Assembly: GCA_947445775.1 (NCBI GenBank) | Contig: CANFEB010000013.1 | Span: 1 to 54,844 of the forward strand | DNA: 54,844 nt | Direction: 5' to 3' | Source: Oligoflexales bacterium | GTDB taxonomy: Bacteria; Bdellovibrionota_B; Oligoflexia; Oligoflexales; RGVZ01 | In this document: piece by piece, positions 8,263 to 16,259 of the stretch | How positions within the stretch are numbered: the first letter of the stretch is position 1 | Layout: each line of letters starts with the position of its first letter | Position numbers and translations under genes: made by a program | The notes under the pieces: model-generated | Seen by the model: the letters and a program-made list of their open reading frames with translations, nothing else | Told to the model about the DNA's origin: nothing | Database searches by the model: none

Positions 8263-8957
8263 TGGGCGCTCTCGCCTTCAGTGGGAACTGTGCCTTCCTT
8301 GGCAATCTGGTCAAGAAATGCCTTTTGTCCTTCAAGAAGCTTTTTGCGAATTTCTGGATTGGTGGCATTGGTTTCCGTTGCCTTGCGGATTTGCTGGTCG
8401 AGAAGAGCTTTCGAAATTGCGACTTTGGCTGCGCAACGGATTTTCAAAACGCGGTTGCGGCTGGCATCGCTCTCTTCAAATTTTTCCCAGTAGCGTTCAG
8501 AAACTTTTGCACCGCTCAACTTCAGGTTGCTCAAGTAAGCGACGTTGCTTTCAATGGCAACATCCGACGTGGCCGAACCTTCGGTGACTTGTCCAGCTGC
8601 CGTAATGCCGTCTTTAATCTGGCGAACAAATTCTGCGCGTCCCATTTCGCTTGCGGCCTTGACGCAGGCCTCCGGGCGGGAGTTGCCTTCCATGGTAAGG
8701 GTTTGGATGTAGATGACGTTGCCCTTTTCCTCCAGCATCGGCTCCATTCCGGTTGCCCACTTTGGTGTCTCTTTGATGCCGCCAATTCGTTCGACAACAC
8801 GCGACGCATCAAACCCTGGAACGGTGGGTGCTACAGCCTCGACGACCCCTGCTCCTGCTGGCTTGTCGCTGGTGCAGGCCGGAATAAAGGCCATGCTCAC
8901 GGTTATGGGCATGGAGACGAGAGCGATTGATTTGACCAGTTGCTTGCCAAAAATCAT
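8259..8957 (-). CDS. Lipoprotein with LPP20-like domain
   Basis: 232 residues with a signal peptide and lipobox around FIPAC. The central region (EACVKAASEMGRAEFVRQIK) has the helix pattern also seen in the downstream coupled gene, so the two are probably distant paralogues. The C-terminus is charged and helical (SKALLDQQIRKATETN). AGGGA precedes ATG 8957. Its GTGA junction with the next gene suggests the two products are made in fixed ratio and may form a complex at the outer membrane. That is inference from gene order. Confidence 0.6.
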   Translation of the reverse strand: MIFGKQLVKSIALVSMPITVSMAFIPACTSDKPAGAGVVEAVAPTVPGFDASRVVERIGGIKETPKWATGMEPMLEEKGNVIYIQTLTMEGNSRPEACVKAASEMGRAEFVRQIKDGITAAGQVTEGSATSDVAIESNVAYLSNLKLSGAKVSERYWEKFEESDASRNRVLKIRCAAKVAISKALLDQQIRKATETNATNPEIRKKLLEGQKAFLDQIAKEGTVPTEGESAQ

Positions 8958-9226
8958 CTGACTATCCCTTCAGGAAAGACTTGTTTGAAATGGAACCCCT
9001 TGAAATGCCAATTATATCATGGTGGCCGTCCAAATTTTAGGCGGGGGTGACCAAAGCATCTACAATTTTAGGGAAATTGGCCGGTCGGCCAGTTTAGCGC
9101 CACGCCCATTACAATGGCTTATGGATCGCGCCGGCGGACTGGAGCGCGTGGCATACACCTTGCTCTACTGGCTTCAGAAGTTAACGGTCAGGAAAATCTA
9201 CCCAGTAATCTTTTGGAGGATTCTCA

Positions 9227-10102
9227 ATGAAATTCGCAGTGAAAAAATCAGCCACCGTGTCCCTCGCAGCCGTCGCCTCCCTGGCGCTGTTCGCAGCCTG
9301 TGGGATCGCAAAAAATCCGACTTCCACCCTTAACTCAGCCCTGCAAGAGCGCGAAGTTGAGCTGATCGGATCTGACGCCGCCGCATTTTTTGACGCCCTA
9401 GAGTCCGCTGGACTGGAGCCAGCCACAGTTGATGGCCAAATCATCTACGGCGCCACGACCCTTAAGGCTGATGCCGTCCACTGCGCTGTCATCTCCGACC
9501 GCGACTCCACCAAGGGTTGCGAAGTGATTGACGGCCGCCGCCAAATTGAACTCGTCGACAAAGCCGTCATCAGCAAATTGATCTCCGTCATGAAAAGAAT
9601 CGGTGCCCAGATCGATCCTGGAGTGATCGGTGCCATGAACTTTGATGTCCGCAAAGTGAGCTGCACGAAGCCAGTCGTTCCAAACCCACAGGTGCATTGC
9701 CGTTACGAATTGAGCCAGGGTCGCAGCGACAGTGAAGTTGAGCTGACCGGATCTGACGCCGACGCAATGTTTGACGCCTTGGAGTCCGCTGGACTTGAGC
9801 CAGCCACAGTTGATGGCCAAATCATCTACGGCGCCACGACCCTTAAGGCTGATGCCGTCCACTGCGCAGTCATCTCCGACCGTAACTCCACCAAGGGTTG
9901 CGAAGTGATTGATGGCCGCCGCCAAATTGAACTCGTCGACAAAGCCGTCATCAGCAAATTGATCTCCGTCATGGAAAGAATCGGTGCCCAGATCAATCCT
10001 GAAGTGATCGGTGCCATGAACTTTGATGTCCGCGAAGTGAGCTGCACGAAGCCAGTCGTTCCAAACCCAGAAGTGACCTGCAGCCTGAAACTGGTCAAGT
10101 AA
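9227..10102 (+). CDS. Lipoprotein with two near-identical tandem domains
   Basis: 291 residues; GGAGG precedes ATG 9227. The signal peptide ends in a lipobox (LFAAC). The mature part is two copies of a roughly 115-residue domain repeating every 127 residues. Each copy begins EVEL.GSDA, contains SAGLEPATVDGQIIYGATTL, a CAVISDR..STKGCEVIDGR segment with two cysteines, and ends SCTKPVVPNP. The copies differ by only a few residues. The conserved cysteines suggest disulphides. No family is recognised. A strong terminator follows, so the gene is probably monocistronic. Confidence 0.75.
   Translation: MKFAVKKSATVSLAAVASLALFAACGIAKNPTSTLNSALQEREVELIGSDAAAFFDALESAGLEPATVDGQIIYGATTLKADAVHCAVISDRDSTKGCEVIDGRRQIELVDKAVISKLISVMKRIGAQIDPGVIGAMNFDVRKVSCTKPVVPNPQVHCRYELSQGRSDSEVELTGSDADAMFDALESAGLEPATVDGQIIYGATTLKADAVHCAVISDRNSTKGCEVIDGRRQIELVDKAVISKLISVMERIGAQINPEVIGAMNFDVREVSCTKPVVPNPEVTCSLKLVK
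9353..10078 (+). repeat. Tandem duplication, 381-bp period, inside lipoprotein gene
   Basis: Unit 1 (9353-9697) and unit 2 (9734-10078) are nearly identical in DNA, with long uninterrupted matches such as the stretch beginning CCAGCCACAGTTGATGGCC in both. Synonymous sites are also conserved, which indicates a recent duplication or ongoing gene conversion. The 36-bp linker between them is not repeated to the same degree. Confidence 0.9.
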
Positions 10103-10118
10103 GCGCCCGAAATTCTTG

Positions 10119-10153
10119 AAAAGCCGGCCCTTTTGTAAGGGGCCGGCTTTTTG
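10119..10153 (+). terminator. Rho-independent terminator after the tandem-repeat lipoprotein
   Basis: Stem AAGCCGGCCC / GGGCCGGCTT (10121-10130 with 10140-10149) followed by a T-rich run, 17 bp after the stop codon. Confidence 0.9.
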
Positions 10154-10231
10154 TTGCCTTGAAGGTGCGCCGGGTTGGCGACAAAAACCACTGAAAATTC
10201 GAATAGTTATCCGCAGAACTTAAGTGTTTAT

Positions 10232-10266
10232 TTGCTTTTGCCGATTGTATATACATAATGTATATA
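10232..10266 (+). promoter_or_regulatory. Promoter and 19-bp palindromic operator of the BrnA-like/nucleotidyltransferase pair
   Basis: A perfect palindrome, TATATACAT-A-ATGTATATA (10248-10266), ends 10 bp before the start codon of the ribbon-helix-helix gene. A plausible promoter (TTGCTT 10232-10237, 16-bp spacer, CATAAT 10254-10259) has its -10 inside the palindrome. This is the layout expected for autorepression by a dimeric ribbon-helix-helix antitoxin. The palindrome is seen directly; the binding is inferred. Confidence 0.7.
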
Positions 10267-10276
10267 TGAGAATCCA

Positions 10277-10606
10277 ATGGCAAAAACGTTAATCTCCATA
10301 CGACTTGATTCCGACTTGCTCGACTGGTTTAAGACCGTCGATGCCCATGGCGGCTATCAGACGCGAATCAATGAAGTTTTGAATCAATACCGACTTGATC
10401 GAACGATGCGCGAACAACGCATCCTTGGCCAGGCAAGTCTGTTGTTTCAGCAATATCACGCGAGGTGCTTCTGGCATCTGAAGAAGGATTTGGAAATCAC
10501 TTCGAAACTCATTCCCATCGTGCAAAATGGCCTACGTAAGTATGGCGGCCTTGAGGGCCTGCGCCTGGCCAGTCAAATTGATCCGCTGCCGGAAAAGGGG
10601 CCGTAA
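10277..10606 (+). CDS. BrnA-like ribbon-helix-helix antitoxin, two-domain
   Basis: 109 residues. The first 40 (ISIRLDSDLLDWFKTVDAHG then GYQTRINEVLNQY) match the BrnA antitoxin pattern, in which a beta strand is followed by LDWFK and GYQTRIN. Unlike BrnA it has a further 65-residue helical domain with ARCFWHLKKDLEITSKLIPI and LRKYGGLEGL. The neighbouring gene is not a BrnT ribonuclease but a nucleotidyltransferase, and the stop codon overlaps its start (TAATG). I infer that the N-terminal part binds the palindrome just upstream and the C-terminal part contacts the toxin. The DNA-binding assignment is fairly secure; the antitoxin role is inferred from context. Confidence 0.72.
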   Translation: MAKTLISIRLDSDLLDWFKTVDAHGGYQTRINEVLNQYRLDRTMREQRILGQASLLFQQYHARCFWHLKKDLEITSKLIPIVQNGLRKYGGLEGLRLASQIDPLPEKGP

Positions 10607-11397
10607 TGCCAATCACTGCATTTCAATATCACGTTCTGCAACTATTGAAGGCACATCGCAATCCTGAGAGCTACATTGCCGGTGGCACAGCCATCCAGCG
10701 CGATCCAGACTCTCTGCGATTCTCACAAGATATCGATATATTTCACGATGCCGACCAGGCCGTCACGGACAGCTACCAGCGCGACCGAGCAGCTTTGATC
10801 GCTGCCGGATTTTCAATAAATACCCATATTGCGCAGCCAAGCTTTTATCGCGCCACAGTTGCGCGTGATTCCGAACAAGTAAAAATGGATTGGCTGCGAG
10901 ACACGGCTTTTCGGTTTTTTCCGGTCCTTGAAGACAGCGAGCTTGGGTACCGCCTTCATGACGTGGACCTTACCGTTAACAAGTGCCTGGCTCTGGCCAA
11001 TCGCGCCGAGGTCCGCGACGCGCTGGATATCCTGGACCTAGACCGGAGCGTCTTCTCATTGGCGGCGGCCGTCACCGCTGCATGTGGCAAGGATCCAGGA
11101 TTCACCCCTGAATTGATGATGGACATGATCCAGCGCCACATTACTTTCACACCCGATGCACTCGCGTCGGAAGCACTTTCCAGGCCGGTAGATCCCAAGC
11201 AGCTCAAGCGTGATTTGACGGCATTGATAGATCGCACCAGTAAAATCCTGAGAGGTCTTGGGGCGGATGAGATTGGATTTGTTTTTGTTGATCAGAGTGG
11301 CCAGGTCGTAAAAGACCTTGATTCCAAGCAGCGGGCAACGGCCAGCCTCCATTCTGGAAGTGTCAGGGGTAGCTGGCCCAAAATTATCCAACCCTAA
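10606..11397 (+). CDS. AbiEii-like nucleotidyltransferase, putative toxin
   Basis: 263 residues. Near the N-terminus YIAGGTAIQ (GG at 26-27) and LRFSQDIDIF (DxD, D42 and D44) form the nucleotidyltransferase fold signature of the AbiEii/MenT group. A third acidic position may lie in VKMDWLRD. The C-terminal half is helical and includes VNKCLALANRAEVRDALDIL, similar to the segment following the active site in AbiEii proteins, where a Lys and the RDxxD region are conserved. Family members act as type IV or type II toxins that modify tRNA or other targets. It is translationally coupled to the BrnA-like gene. The enzyme fold call is secure; toxicity and target are not shown by sequence. Confidence 0.78.
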   Translation: MPITAFQYHVLQLLKAHRNPESYIAGGTAIQRDPDSLRFSQDIDIFHDADQAVTDSYQRDRAALIAAGFSINTHIAQPSFYRATVARDSEQVKMDWLRDTAFRFFPVLEDSELGYRLHDVDLTVNKCLALANRAEVRDALDILDLDRSVFSLAAAVTAACGKDPGFTPELMMDMIQRHITFTPDALASEALSRPVDPKQLKRDLTALIDRTSKILRGLGADEIGFVFVDQSGQVVKDLDSKQRATASLHSGSVRGSWPKIIQP

Positions 11398-11436
11398 AAG
11401 TTCCGAGGCATACCCGAAGGGCAAGGTACTTCTAGA

Positions 11437-12171
11437 TTACCGGCAATCGCGACGCATCGGCTCTGAGACAGACATGACCGTGCCGGTGGAGAGGTTGACG
11501 TAGGCTACCCCCTCCTCACCGCAGGACTTTCCATAGATCATGGCCCAAGGAAATTTTTTCATGATGTCCTCACTTGGATTCATGATTGAAACCATAAGCG
11601 GGACTTCAAACTTGGGATTATTAGCCTTGAGTTTTTTAACCGCCTCGGCCAGGGACAACTTAATTAGCGAGATGCCGCCCAAAGAATTTTCCATGTTCTT
11701 GGTTCCGGCCAGATTGGCCTTCACATCGCGAGCCCCCTTGGGCCCAGCGGTGATGCTATTGCTACAACCGTTTTCACTGGATTGAGATGGATCAACGGTA
11801 AACATGGCAAAAGCGCGGATGGGCTCCGCCTGTTCGTCCGGATTAGCAAAAATAACTCTGAGGCCAAAGGCGCCGCGGCACGGCCCTTCGTCGATCCCAT
11901 TATCAAAAATCATTAAATGAAAAAGCGCTTCGCCACCAAAAATAGCCACGGCATCGCGGCGGGCAATCGACACAATTTTCGCAATCATGGCCGGATTTAA
12001 AGAGTCCAATTTAAGCACAGGAATATCATCGGAGCTGTCGGCCATGACAGCTCTTGTTGCAGCTGAATTATTTCCAGATGTCTTGCATGACTGGACCATG
12101 GCGGCTGTGACAGCGACTGTGACAGCGACCGTGAGGGAAAAGACCAAAGATAGATTCATCATTCGTTTCAT
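11437..12171 (-). CDS. Predicted lipoprotein of unknown function
   Basis: 244 residues, ATG 12171 with GAGGG 7 nt upstream. The signal region is an unusual Val/Thr/Ala run (SLTVAVTVAVTAAMVQSC) whose DNA repeats GTGACAGCGAC-type units; the cysteine at its end is a probable lipidation site. The mature part has several cysteines (EGPCRGAFG, ENGCSNS, GKSCGEEG, RRDC) and ends with GVAYVNLSTGTVMSV. No family is recognised. It converges with the putative toxin gene, with 39 bp between the two. Confidence 0.6.
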   Translation of the reverse strand: MKRMMNLSLVFSLTVAVTVAVTAAMVQSCKTSGNNSAATRAVMADSSDDIPVLKLDSLNPAMIAKIVSIARRDAVAIFGGEALFHLMIFDNGIDEGPCRGAFGLRVIFANPDEQAEPIRAFAMFTVDPSQSSENGCSNSITAGPKGARDVKANLAGTKNMENSLGGISLIKLSLAEAVKKLKANNPKFEVPLMVSIMNPSEDIMKKFPWAMIYGKSCGEEGVAYVNLSTGTVMSVSEPMRRDCR

Positions 12172-12251
12172 TTCAAATCCCTCAGAAATTAAGCGCCGTT
12201 GTGTTTGCCCATCAATGCTAACATATTGCGCCGAGATCCTTCGTCTTCGGC

Positions 12252-13199
12252 TCAGGAAAATACGCCCATCAGTTTGAAAACTTCGCCACCCATGCCCGTC
12301 TTGAACATGGTCAGGCCTTCCGCACCATGTGGCTCAATGCCGCCAAGATCAAAGCTGCGATAGCCCTTGGCCTTGAGGAGCTTGGCTGCATACCACAGCA
12401 AAACATTGTGGCCATTGGCCTTGCGCCCTTCGTCGGTGGTCCAACTAATCCGGTAAGTCGCGCTCGTGCCGTGCATCATGATCAAAATGGCGGCAACGGG
12501 CAGCTTATTTTCACAGGCCCAAACAAAGACGGCCTCGCGTGATCTAAGAGCCATAGCAAGTTCGGCGGCGATAAACCGCGGTGAGCGGCCGTAATATTTT
12601 TTGATCGTCCGATCGATATGGTACTGCTGCAAAAAGGCTTTGCCCGTCGATCCGGTCCAATCCTCGATGATCTCAAGGTTGCAACGTTCGCCCTTACTCA
12701 AGGCGCCACGCCACCTGGAATTCATCTGCGCGCGCAAATCGGATTCAGAAAGCTCCAAATCAAGCCATACTGTTTCAAACGACATCGGCTTCAGCTTAAA
12801 TCCAAATGTCGCGAGGATTTTTCGCGCGGCCTCAGTATCGCGCCATTCTGGCAACCAGCGCCTGCGCCGCAAAATCCGCCGCGGAAACGCCTGACTAAAA
12901 ATCATCGCAAACCCGGCCAACCATTCGTCGGGTGGACTTTTCGAAAACCACAGTGGGCCGCGATAAAGGTCCAGAATATGAACCGGACCAAGCTTAACCT
13001 CTTGGATTGCCATCATGCCCACCGGTTCATTCCCAAGGCAGATCAGGGCCGTTCTCGTCACCTTTCGGTCCAGAAGGCGTGCGGCCCGGGCAAAGGGCAT
13101 GGATTGCAAAACATTGGGACGCGGGACCTGCTTTAAAAAGCCCTGCCATTCGTCAGTGCTGCGTTCGGTCCAGTCAAATTTAATGATCGGCTTTTGCAT
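12252..13199 (-). CDS. FemAB/GNAT-like acyltransferase
   Basis: About 315 residues from ATG 13199; a TTG start 22 codons upstream is less likely. The C-terminal region contains AYRISWTTDEGRK, then SFDLGGIEPHGAEGLTMFK and an FK.GMGG motif, the pattern of FemAB/FemX-type aminoacyl or acyl transferases with a GNAT fold. Members join amino acids to lipid II or acylate other substrates, and in several Gram-negatives they sit near surface polysaccharide genes. The segment QQYHIDRTIKKYYGR fits the family's central helix. The substrate cannot be read from the sequence. It lies just downstream of the ABC-F gene on the same strand (53-120 bp gap depending on start). Confidence 0.72.
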   Translation of the reverse strand: MQKPIIKFDWTERSTDEWQGFLKQVPRPNVLQSMPFARAARLLDRKVTRTALICLGNEPVGMMAIQEVKLGPVHILDLYRGPLWFSKSPPDEWLAGFAMIFSQAFPRRILRRRRWLPEWRDTEAARKILATFGFKLKPMSFETVWLDLELSESDLRAQMNSRWRGALSKGERCNLEIIEDWTGSTGKAFLQQYHIDRTIKKYYGRSPRFIAAELAMALRSREAVFVWACENKLPVAAILIMMHGTSATYRISWTTDEGRKANGHNVLLWYAAKLLKAKGYRSFDLGGIEPHGAEGLTMFKTGMGGEVFKLMGVFS

Positions 13200-13318
13200 C
13201 GTCCCATTGTTTGACGTGACCACTCGAATGTAAAGCGGAAACGCCCTACGGGATCTTTCGTCCAACCGGATATTGAGCGCGGCCCATAAAGGTGGCGTGT
13301 ATCAAAAGTTTCCCTGGC

Positions 13319-14938
13319 TCAGTACAAAGCTTCACGCATTGCCGCAATCCCAGGATCTTCAAGGTATTCGTCGTAGGACATCACCTTGTCAGTCAATCCC
13401 TTCGGTGTGATTTCGATAATTCGAGTTGCGATGGTATTGACGAATTCGCGGTCTTGGGAGGTGAACAGGACCGTACCCTTGAAATTGATCAGGCCATTAT
13501 TCAAGGCCGTGATCGACTCCAAATCGAGATGGTTGGTGGGCTCGTCCATAACGAGAACATTGCCGCGCATCATCATCATGCGAGACAACATGCACCGGAC
13601 TTTTTCGCCTCCGGAAAGCACCCGGGATTTTTTCAAGGCGTCTTCCCCACTGAAAAGCATGCGGCCGAGAAACCCGCGGACGAATTCTTCATCTCGCTCG
13701 CTATCCTTGGTTGCATACTGGCGGAGCCAATCGATCAAGCCCAAATCCTTTTCGAAATAGGCAGCATTGTCTTTCGGAAAATAAGCGCGCGACGTGGTGA
13801 CTCCCCACCTGACCTCGCCGGATTTTATCGGCAACTCGCCCATCAGGATTTGCATAAGGGTTGATGCAACCTGACCATCTTTTCCGACGAGGGCAACCTT
13901 TTCACCCTTGCTGATCGTCAGGTTCAGGCCCTTGAACATGGTCCGACCATTGAGTTCTCCGGAGAGTCCCGTGGTCACGAGCAAGTCTTTTCCGGCCTCA
14001 CGTTCTTCGGTGAAATGAATGTGCGGGTATTTACGCGAGGACGGCTTGATGTCATCAACACTGAGTTTGTTAATCATCTTTTTGCGCGACGTCGCCTGAC
14101 GCGACTTGGATGCGTTGGCGGAAAACCTTTCGATAAAGGCTCTGAGTTCCTTGATCCTGTCCTCGGACTTGCGATTCTGGTCGCGCTGCTGCTTCAACGC
14201 CAATTGGCTGGCCTGATACCAAAACGTGTAGTTGCCCGTGTACTGCATCAACTTTCCGAAATCAATGTCCGCAATGTGCGTGCAAACTTTGTCCAGAAAA
14301 TGGCGGTCGTGAGAAACAACGACCACAGTGTTCTTGAATTCACAAAGAAATTCTTCGAGCCACATGATCGACGTCAGATCGAGGTTGTTGGTCGGTTCGT
14401 CGAGAAGCAAAATGTCGGGATTGCCAAAAAGGGCCTGCGCCAGCAGAACTCGCACCTTGATGCCAGCATCGAGGTCCTTCATCTGCATGGCATGAGCCTG
14501 ATCGGGAACGCCTAGGGAATGAAGCATTTCTCCGGCCTGAGACTCTGCATCCCAGCCGTTCAATTCCGCGAACCGGGTTTCCAATTCCGATGCTCGGATG
14601 CCGTCTTCGTCCGAGAAATCTTCTTTTTCATATAAAGCGTCTTTTTCAACCATGACGTCGTAAAGGAATTTATTTCCCATGATGACCGTCTTCAAGACGT
14701 TGATGTTGTCAAATTGAAACTGATTTTGATTGAGGACTGCAATCCGCTGCCCCGGTGTCACAAAGACATCACCAAAGTCCGCTTCGATTTGACCGGATAA
14801 AATTTTGAGGAAGGTGGATTTTCCGGCGCCATTGGCACCAATCAAACCGTAGCAGTTCCCGGGCAGGAACTTGACGGAAACGTCCTGGAACAGGGCCCGA
14901 GGACCATAGGAGAGCGTGACATTACTGGTGCTGATCAT
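13319..14938 (-). CDS. ABC-F family ATPase, YbiT/YkpA type
   Basis: 539 residues with two ABC domains and no membrane segment. Domain 1 has Walker A GANGAGKST near residue 35 and LLLDEPTNNLD; its signature is relaxed (LDAGIKVRVLLA), as in the YbiT branch. The linker is basic and helical (SANASKSRQATSRKK). Domain 2 has a normal signature LSGGEKVR and LVMDEPTNHLD, but its P-loop reads GKDGQVAST, lacking the lysine and the third glycine. ABC-F proteins bind the ribosome E-site and modulate translation. From memory, several YkpA-like relatives also have an altered second P-loop, so this may be a clade trait. AAGG lies 5 nt before ATG 14938. Confidence 0.9.
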   Translation of the reverse strand: MISTSNVTLSYGPRALFQDVSVKFLPGNCYGLIGANGAGKSTFLKILSGQIEADFGDVFVTPGQRIAVLNQNQFQFDNINVLKTVIMGNKFLYDVMVEKDALYEKEDFSDEDGIRASELETRFAELNGWDAESQAGEMLHSLGVPDQAHAMQMKDLDAGIKVRVLLAQALFGNPDILLLDEPTNNLDLTSIMWLEEFLCEFKNTVVVVSHDRHFLDKVCTHIADIDFGKLMQYTGNYTFWYQASQLALKQQRDQNRKSEDRIKELRAFIERFSANASKSRQATSRKKMINKLSVDDIKPSSRKYPHIHFTEEREAGKDLLVTTGLSGELNGRTMFKGLNLTISKGEKVALVGKDGQVASTLMQILMGELPIKSGEVRWGVTTSRAYFPKDNAAYFEKDLGLIDWLRQYATKDSERDEEFVRGFLGRMLFSGEDALKKSRVLSGGEKVRCMLSRMMMMRGNVLVMDEPTNHLDLESITALNNGLINFKGTVLFTSQDREFVNTIATRIIEITPKGLTDKVMSYDEYLEDPGIAAMREALY

Positions 14939-15116
14939 AAAAACCTTAAAAAAATAATAAATCTAGACGGTTACGCTAAAACGCGGCGATGGCCTTCGAT
15001 GAATGATTGATGTCAGAAGGGATAACAATCTTCATGGTCGCTTTATCGACTATATTACAATTATTTGCAATCATTAAAGATAGCTATAAAAAGCGGTGGC
15101 GGGCCTGGAGGTAATG

Positions 15117-15222
15117 CTATGGTTCCGCCTTATTTTTCATGAGTAAAGCATGGAAGAATCCCTGAAGGCCCATGATGCCGACAGCAACCAATTCCACCAG
15201 CAAAAATCCCGCACCGCTGCCT
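15117..15222 (-). pseudogene. Decayed type IV prepilin-like fragment
   Basis: In one reverse frame the sequence reads GAGFLLVELVAVGIMGLQGF, which resembles the type IV prepilin cleavage region: a glycine, then Phe at +1, Glu at +5 and a hydrophobic helix. The frame stops about 12 residues later, so no pilin body exists. The upstream part of the frame (up to 15311) is too long to be a leader and overlaps the 65-bp repeat. I read it as a relic, consistent with the pilin-like gene at 17490-18161. Chance similarity cannot be excluded. Confidence 0.3.
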
Positions 15223-15276
15223 GGCGAATCTGAATATTGCACCGGTACTGATAGAACTTTTGGGCCCCGCAGGCCG

Positions 15277-15341
15277 GACACTTGAAATCCATCCCGTCGA
15301 ATTTTAGACACCCTAAAATGTTAACGGCTTGGTTTTCAGTC
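15277..15341 (+). repeat. 65-bp direct repeat, copy 1
   Basis: Aligns without gaps to 53678-53742 with about nine mismatches. Both copies contain CCCTAAAATGTT and CGGCTTGGTTT and lie 58-108 bp upstream of a plus-strand lipoprotein start (15450, 53801). It could be a shared promoter/leader or the end of a decayed mobile or duplicated segment. Confidence 0.75.
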
Positions 15342-15449
15342 GTGACATGAGAAAAAAGTTTTGTGTCAAAAAAGTTTCATACACCATACCCAACCTTTGG
15401 CTTTGTTTTCTGGTGATTGTGCCGATGGCGAAACAGGGAGATCAGCTTA

Positions 15450-15907
15450 ATGCAATTCTCGATCACAGCGAAAATTGTGCGTCGTTTTGGGCAATTCGCG
15501 TTCAGGATTTACCCGATCACCATTCTTGGTGTGTACGCGGCTGGCTGCGATTTACAAAAGTCAAAGATCAGTGCGACAGTCGTCGGTTCTGCTATCGGCG
15601 CCTGTACCACTTCTGATTGCGAAACAAGTTTCGAAAGTTACGCAGGTTTATCCCCACTGCTGTGGATGCCCACGGTGTCATGCAGGTTTCTGAAAGTCAG
15701 AGCACTGCTAATGCTGTGGTGATGCCAGAGAGTTCGACGCTCATCATAATGGGCTATGCAGTCGTGCGCGACGGGAAAAGGCTGCTCCTGCGTTCCCCAG
15801 GGATTAACGTCGATACAACCTCGCCGACGGCGGGCACTTTTTCGGATTCGACCGGCGTCAGTGCCACCGGTTTTACGCTCAATTGGTCGGCGACCAGTCC
15901 GACATAG
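15450..15907 (+). pseudogene. Frameshifted lipoprotein with a fibronectin-III-like end
   Basis: Starts at ATG 15450 behind GGGAG. The first frame gives a signal peptide with a lipobox-like ITILGVYAAGC and continues through GACTTSDCETSFESYAG. Coding character then switches to the +1 frame around 15640-15660, where VMQVSESQSTANAVVMPESS and a segment DTTSPTAGTFSDS...TGFTLNWSAT follow. The latter looks like the start of a fibronectin-type repeat in surface lipoproteins. It ends at a stop inside the 55-bp repeat. One frameshift and a truncated domain indicate a broken gene. A sequencing error could account for the shift but not for the truncation. Confidence 0.55.
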
Positions 15908-15937
15908 ATTCTTTCGGCCTAACCACTTCACCCGCAT
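15883..15937 (-). repeat. 55-bp inverted repeat, copy A
   Basis: The reverse complement matches 19401-19455 at 51 of 55 positions (ATGC.GGTGAAGTGGTT through GACTGGTCGCCGACCAA). It truncates the lipoprotein pseudogene here. The two copies face each other across 3.46 kb of the island. Confidence 0.85.
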
Positions 15938-16037
15938 ATTGCTCGCTTGATGCTCGACCGCTGCCTTCCTGAAAGTTACCTCAAATTGAAACCGAAGATA
16001 GACCCGTACCCCGCCGCCAACGTGGCAGTGTCCGATT

Positions 16038-16217
16038 TCATGCGACTTCGACCCAACTGTCCTCGATCCTTTTTGACGACCGGATAGATTGGAATTTGCC
16101 TAGGTCGAACTTGGGTGAGTTGCGGACGACGCCGGAGAGACAAAATTTGAGGGCGTTGCGGTTTTTATAAACATCACTTGCGGTCAGTAGACGATTGTAG
16201 ATCGAAATAGAAAGCAT
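16038..16217 (-). CDS. Possible 59-residue protein or gene fragment
   Basis: Reads MLSISIYNRLLTASDVYKNR then NALKFCLSGVVRNSPKFDLG and ends SWVEVA. Residue composition looks protein-like, but there is no Shine-Dalgarno and no recognised family. It lies directly downstream of the AAA_14 pseudogene in a decayed area, so it may be a remnant of a longer gene. Confidence 0.25.
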   Translation of the reverse strand: MLSISIYNRLLTASDVYKNRNALKFCLSGVVRNSPKFDLGKFQSIRSSKRIEDSWVEVA

Positions 16218-16259
16218 GTTGGTGATTTTGTGGATCGATTAAATCTTATCAAAAGATGC

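Larger units (their letters stand above)
14939..15449. other. 511-bp stretch without an intact gene
   Basis: It holds the upstream region of the ABC-F gene, a short reverse-strand pilin-like fragment (about 15117-15210), and the first copy of a 65-bp repeat (15277-15341). In another reverse frame the repeat region reads GMDFKCPACGAQKFYQYRC, a possible zinc-ribbon remnant that soon loses coding character. No complete gene is supported. Confidence 0.5.

Noticed and set aside
9353-10078. Possible CRISPR-like array
   Set aside because: Only two long units with a coding reading frame and no spacers; it is a gene-internal duplication.
15277-15341. Transposase zinc-ribbon gene suggested by KCPACGAQKFYQYRC
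   Set aside because: The frame loses coding character within a few codons and no transposase catalytic region or terminal inverted repeats are visible.
16038-16217. Full confidence that this small frame is a gene
   Set aside because: No ribosome site or family match; kept only as a low-confidence entry.
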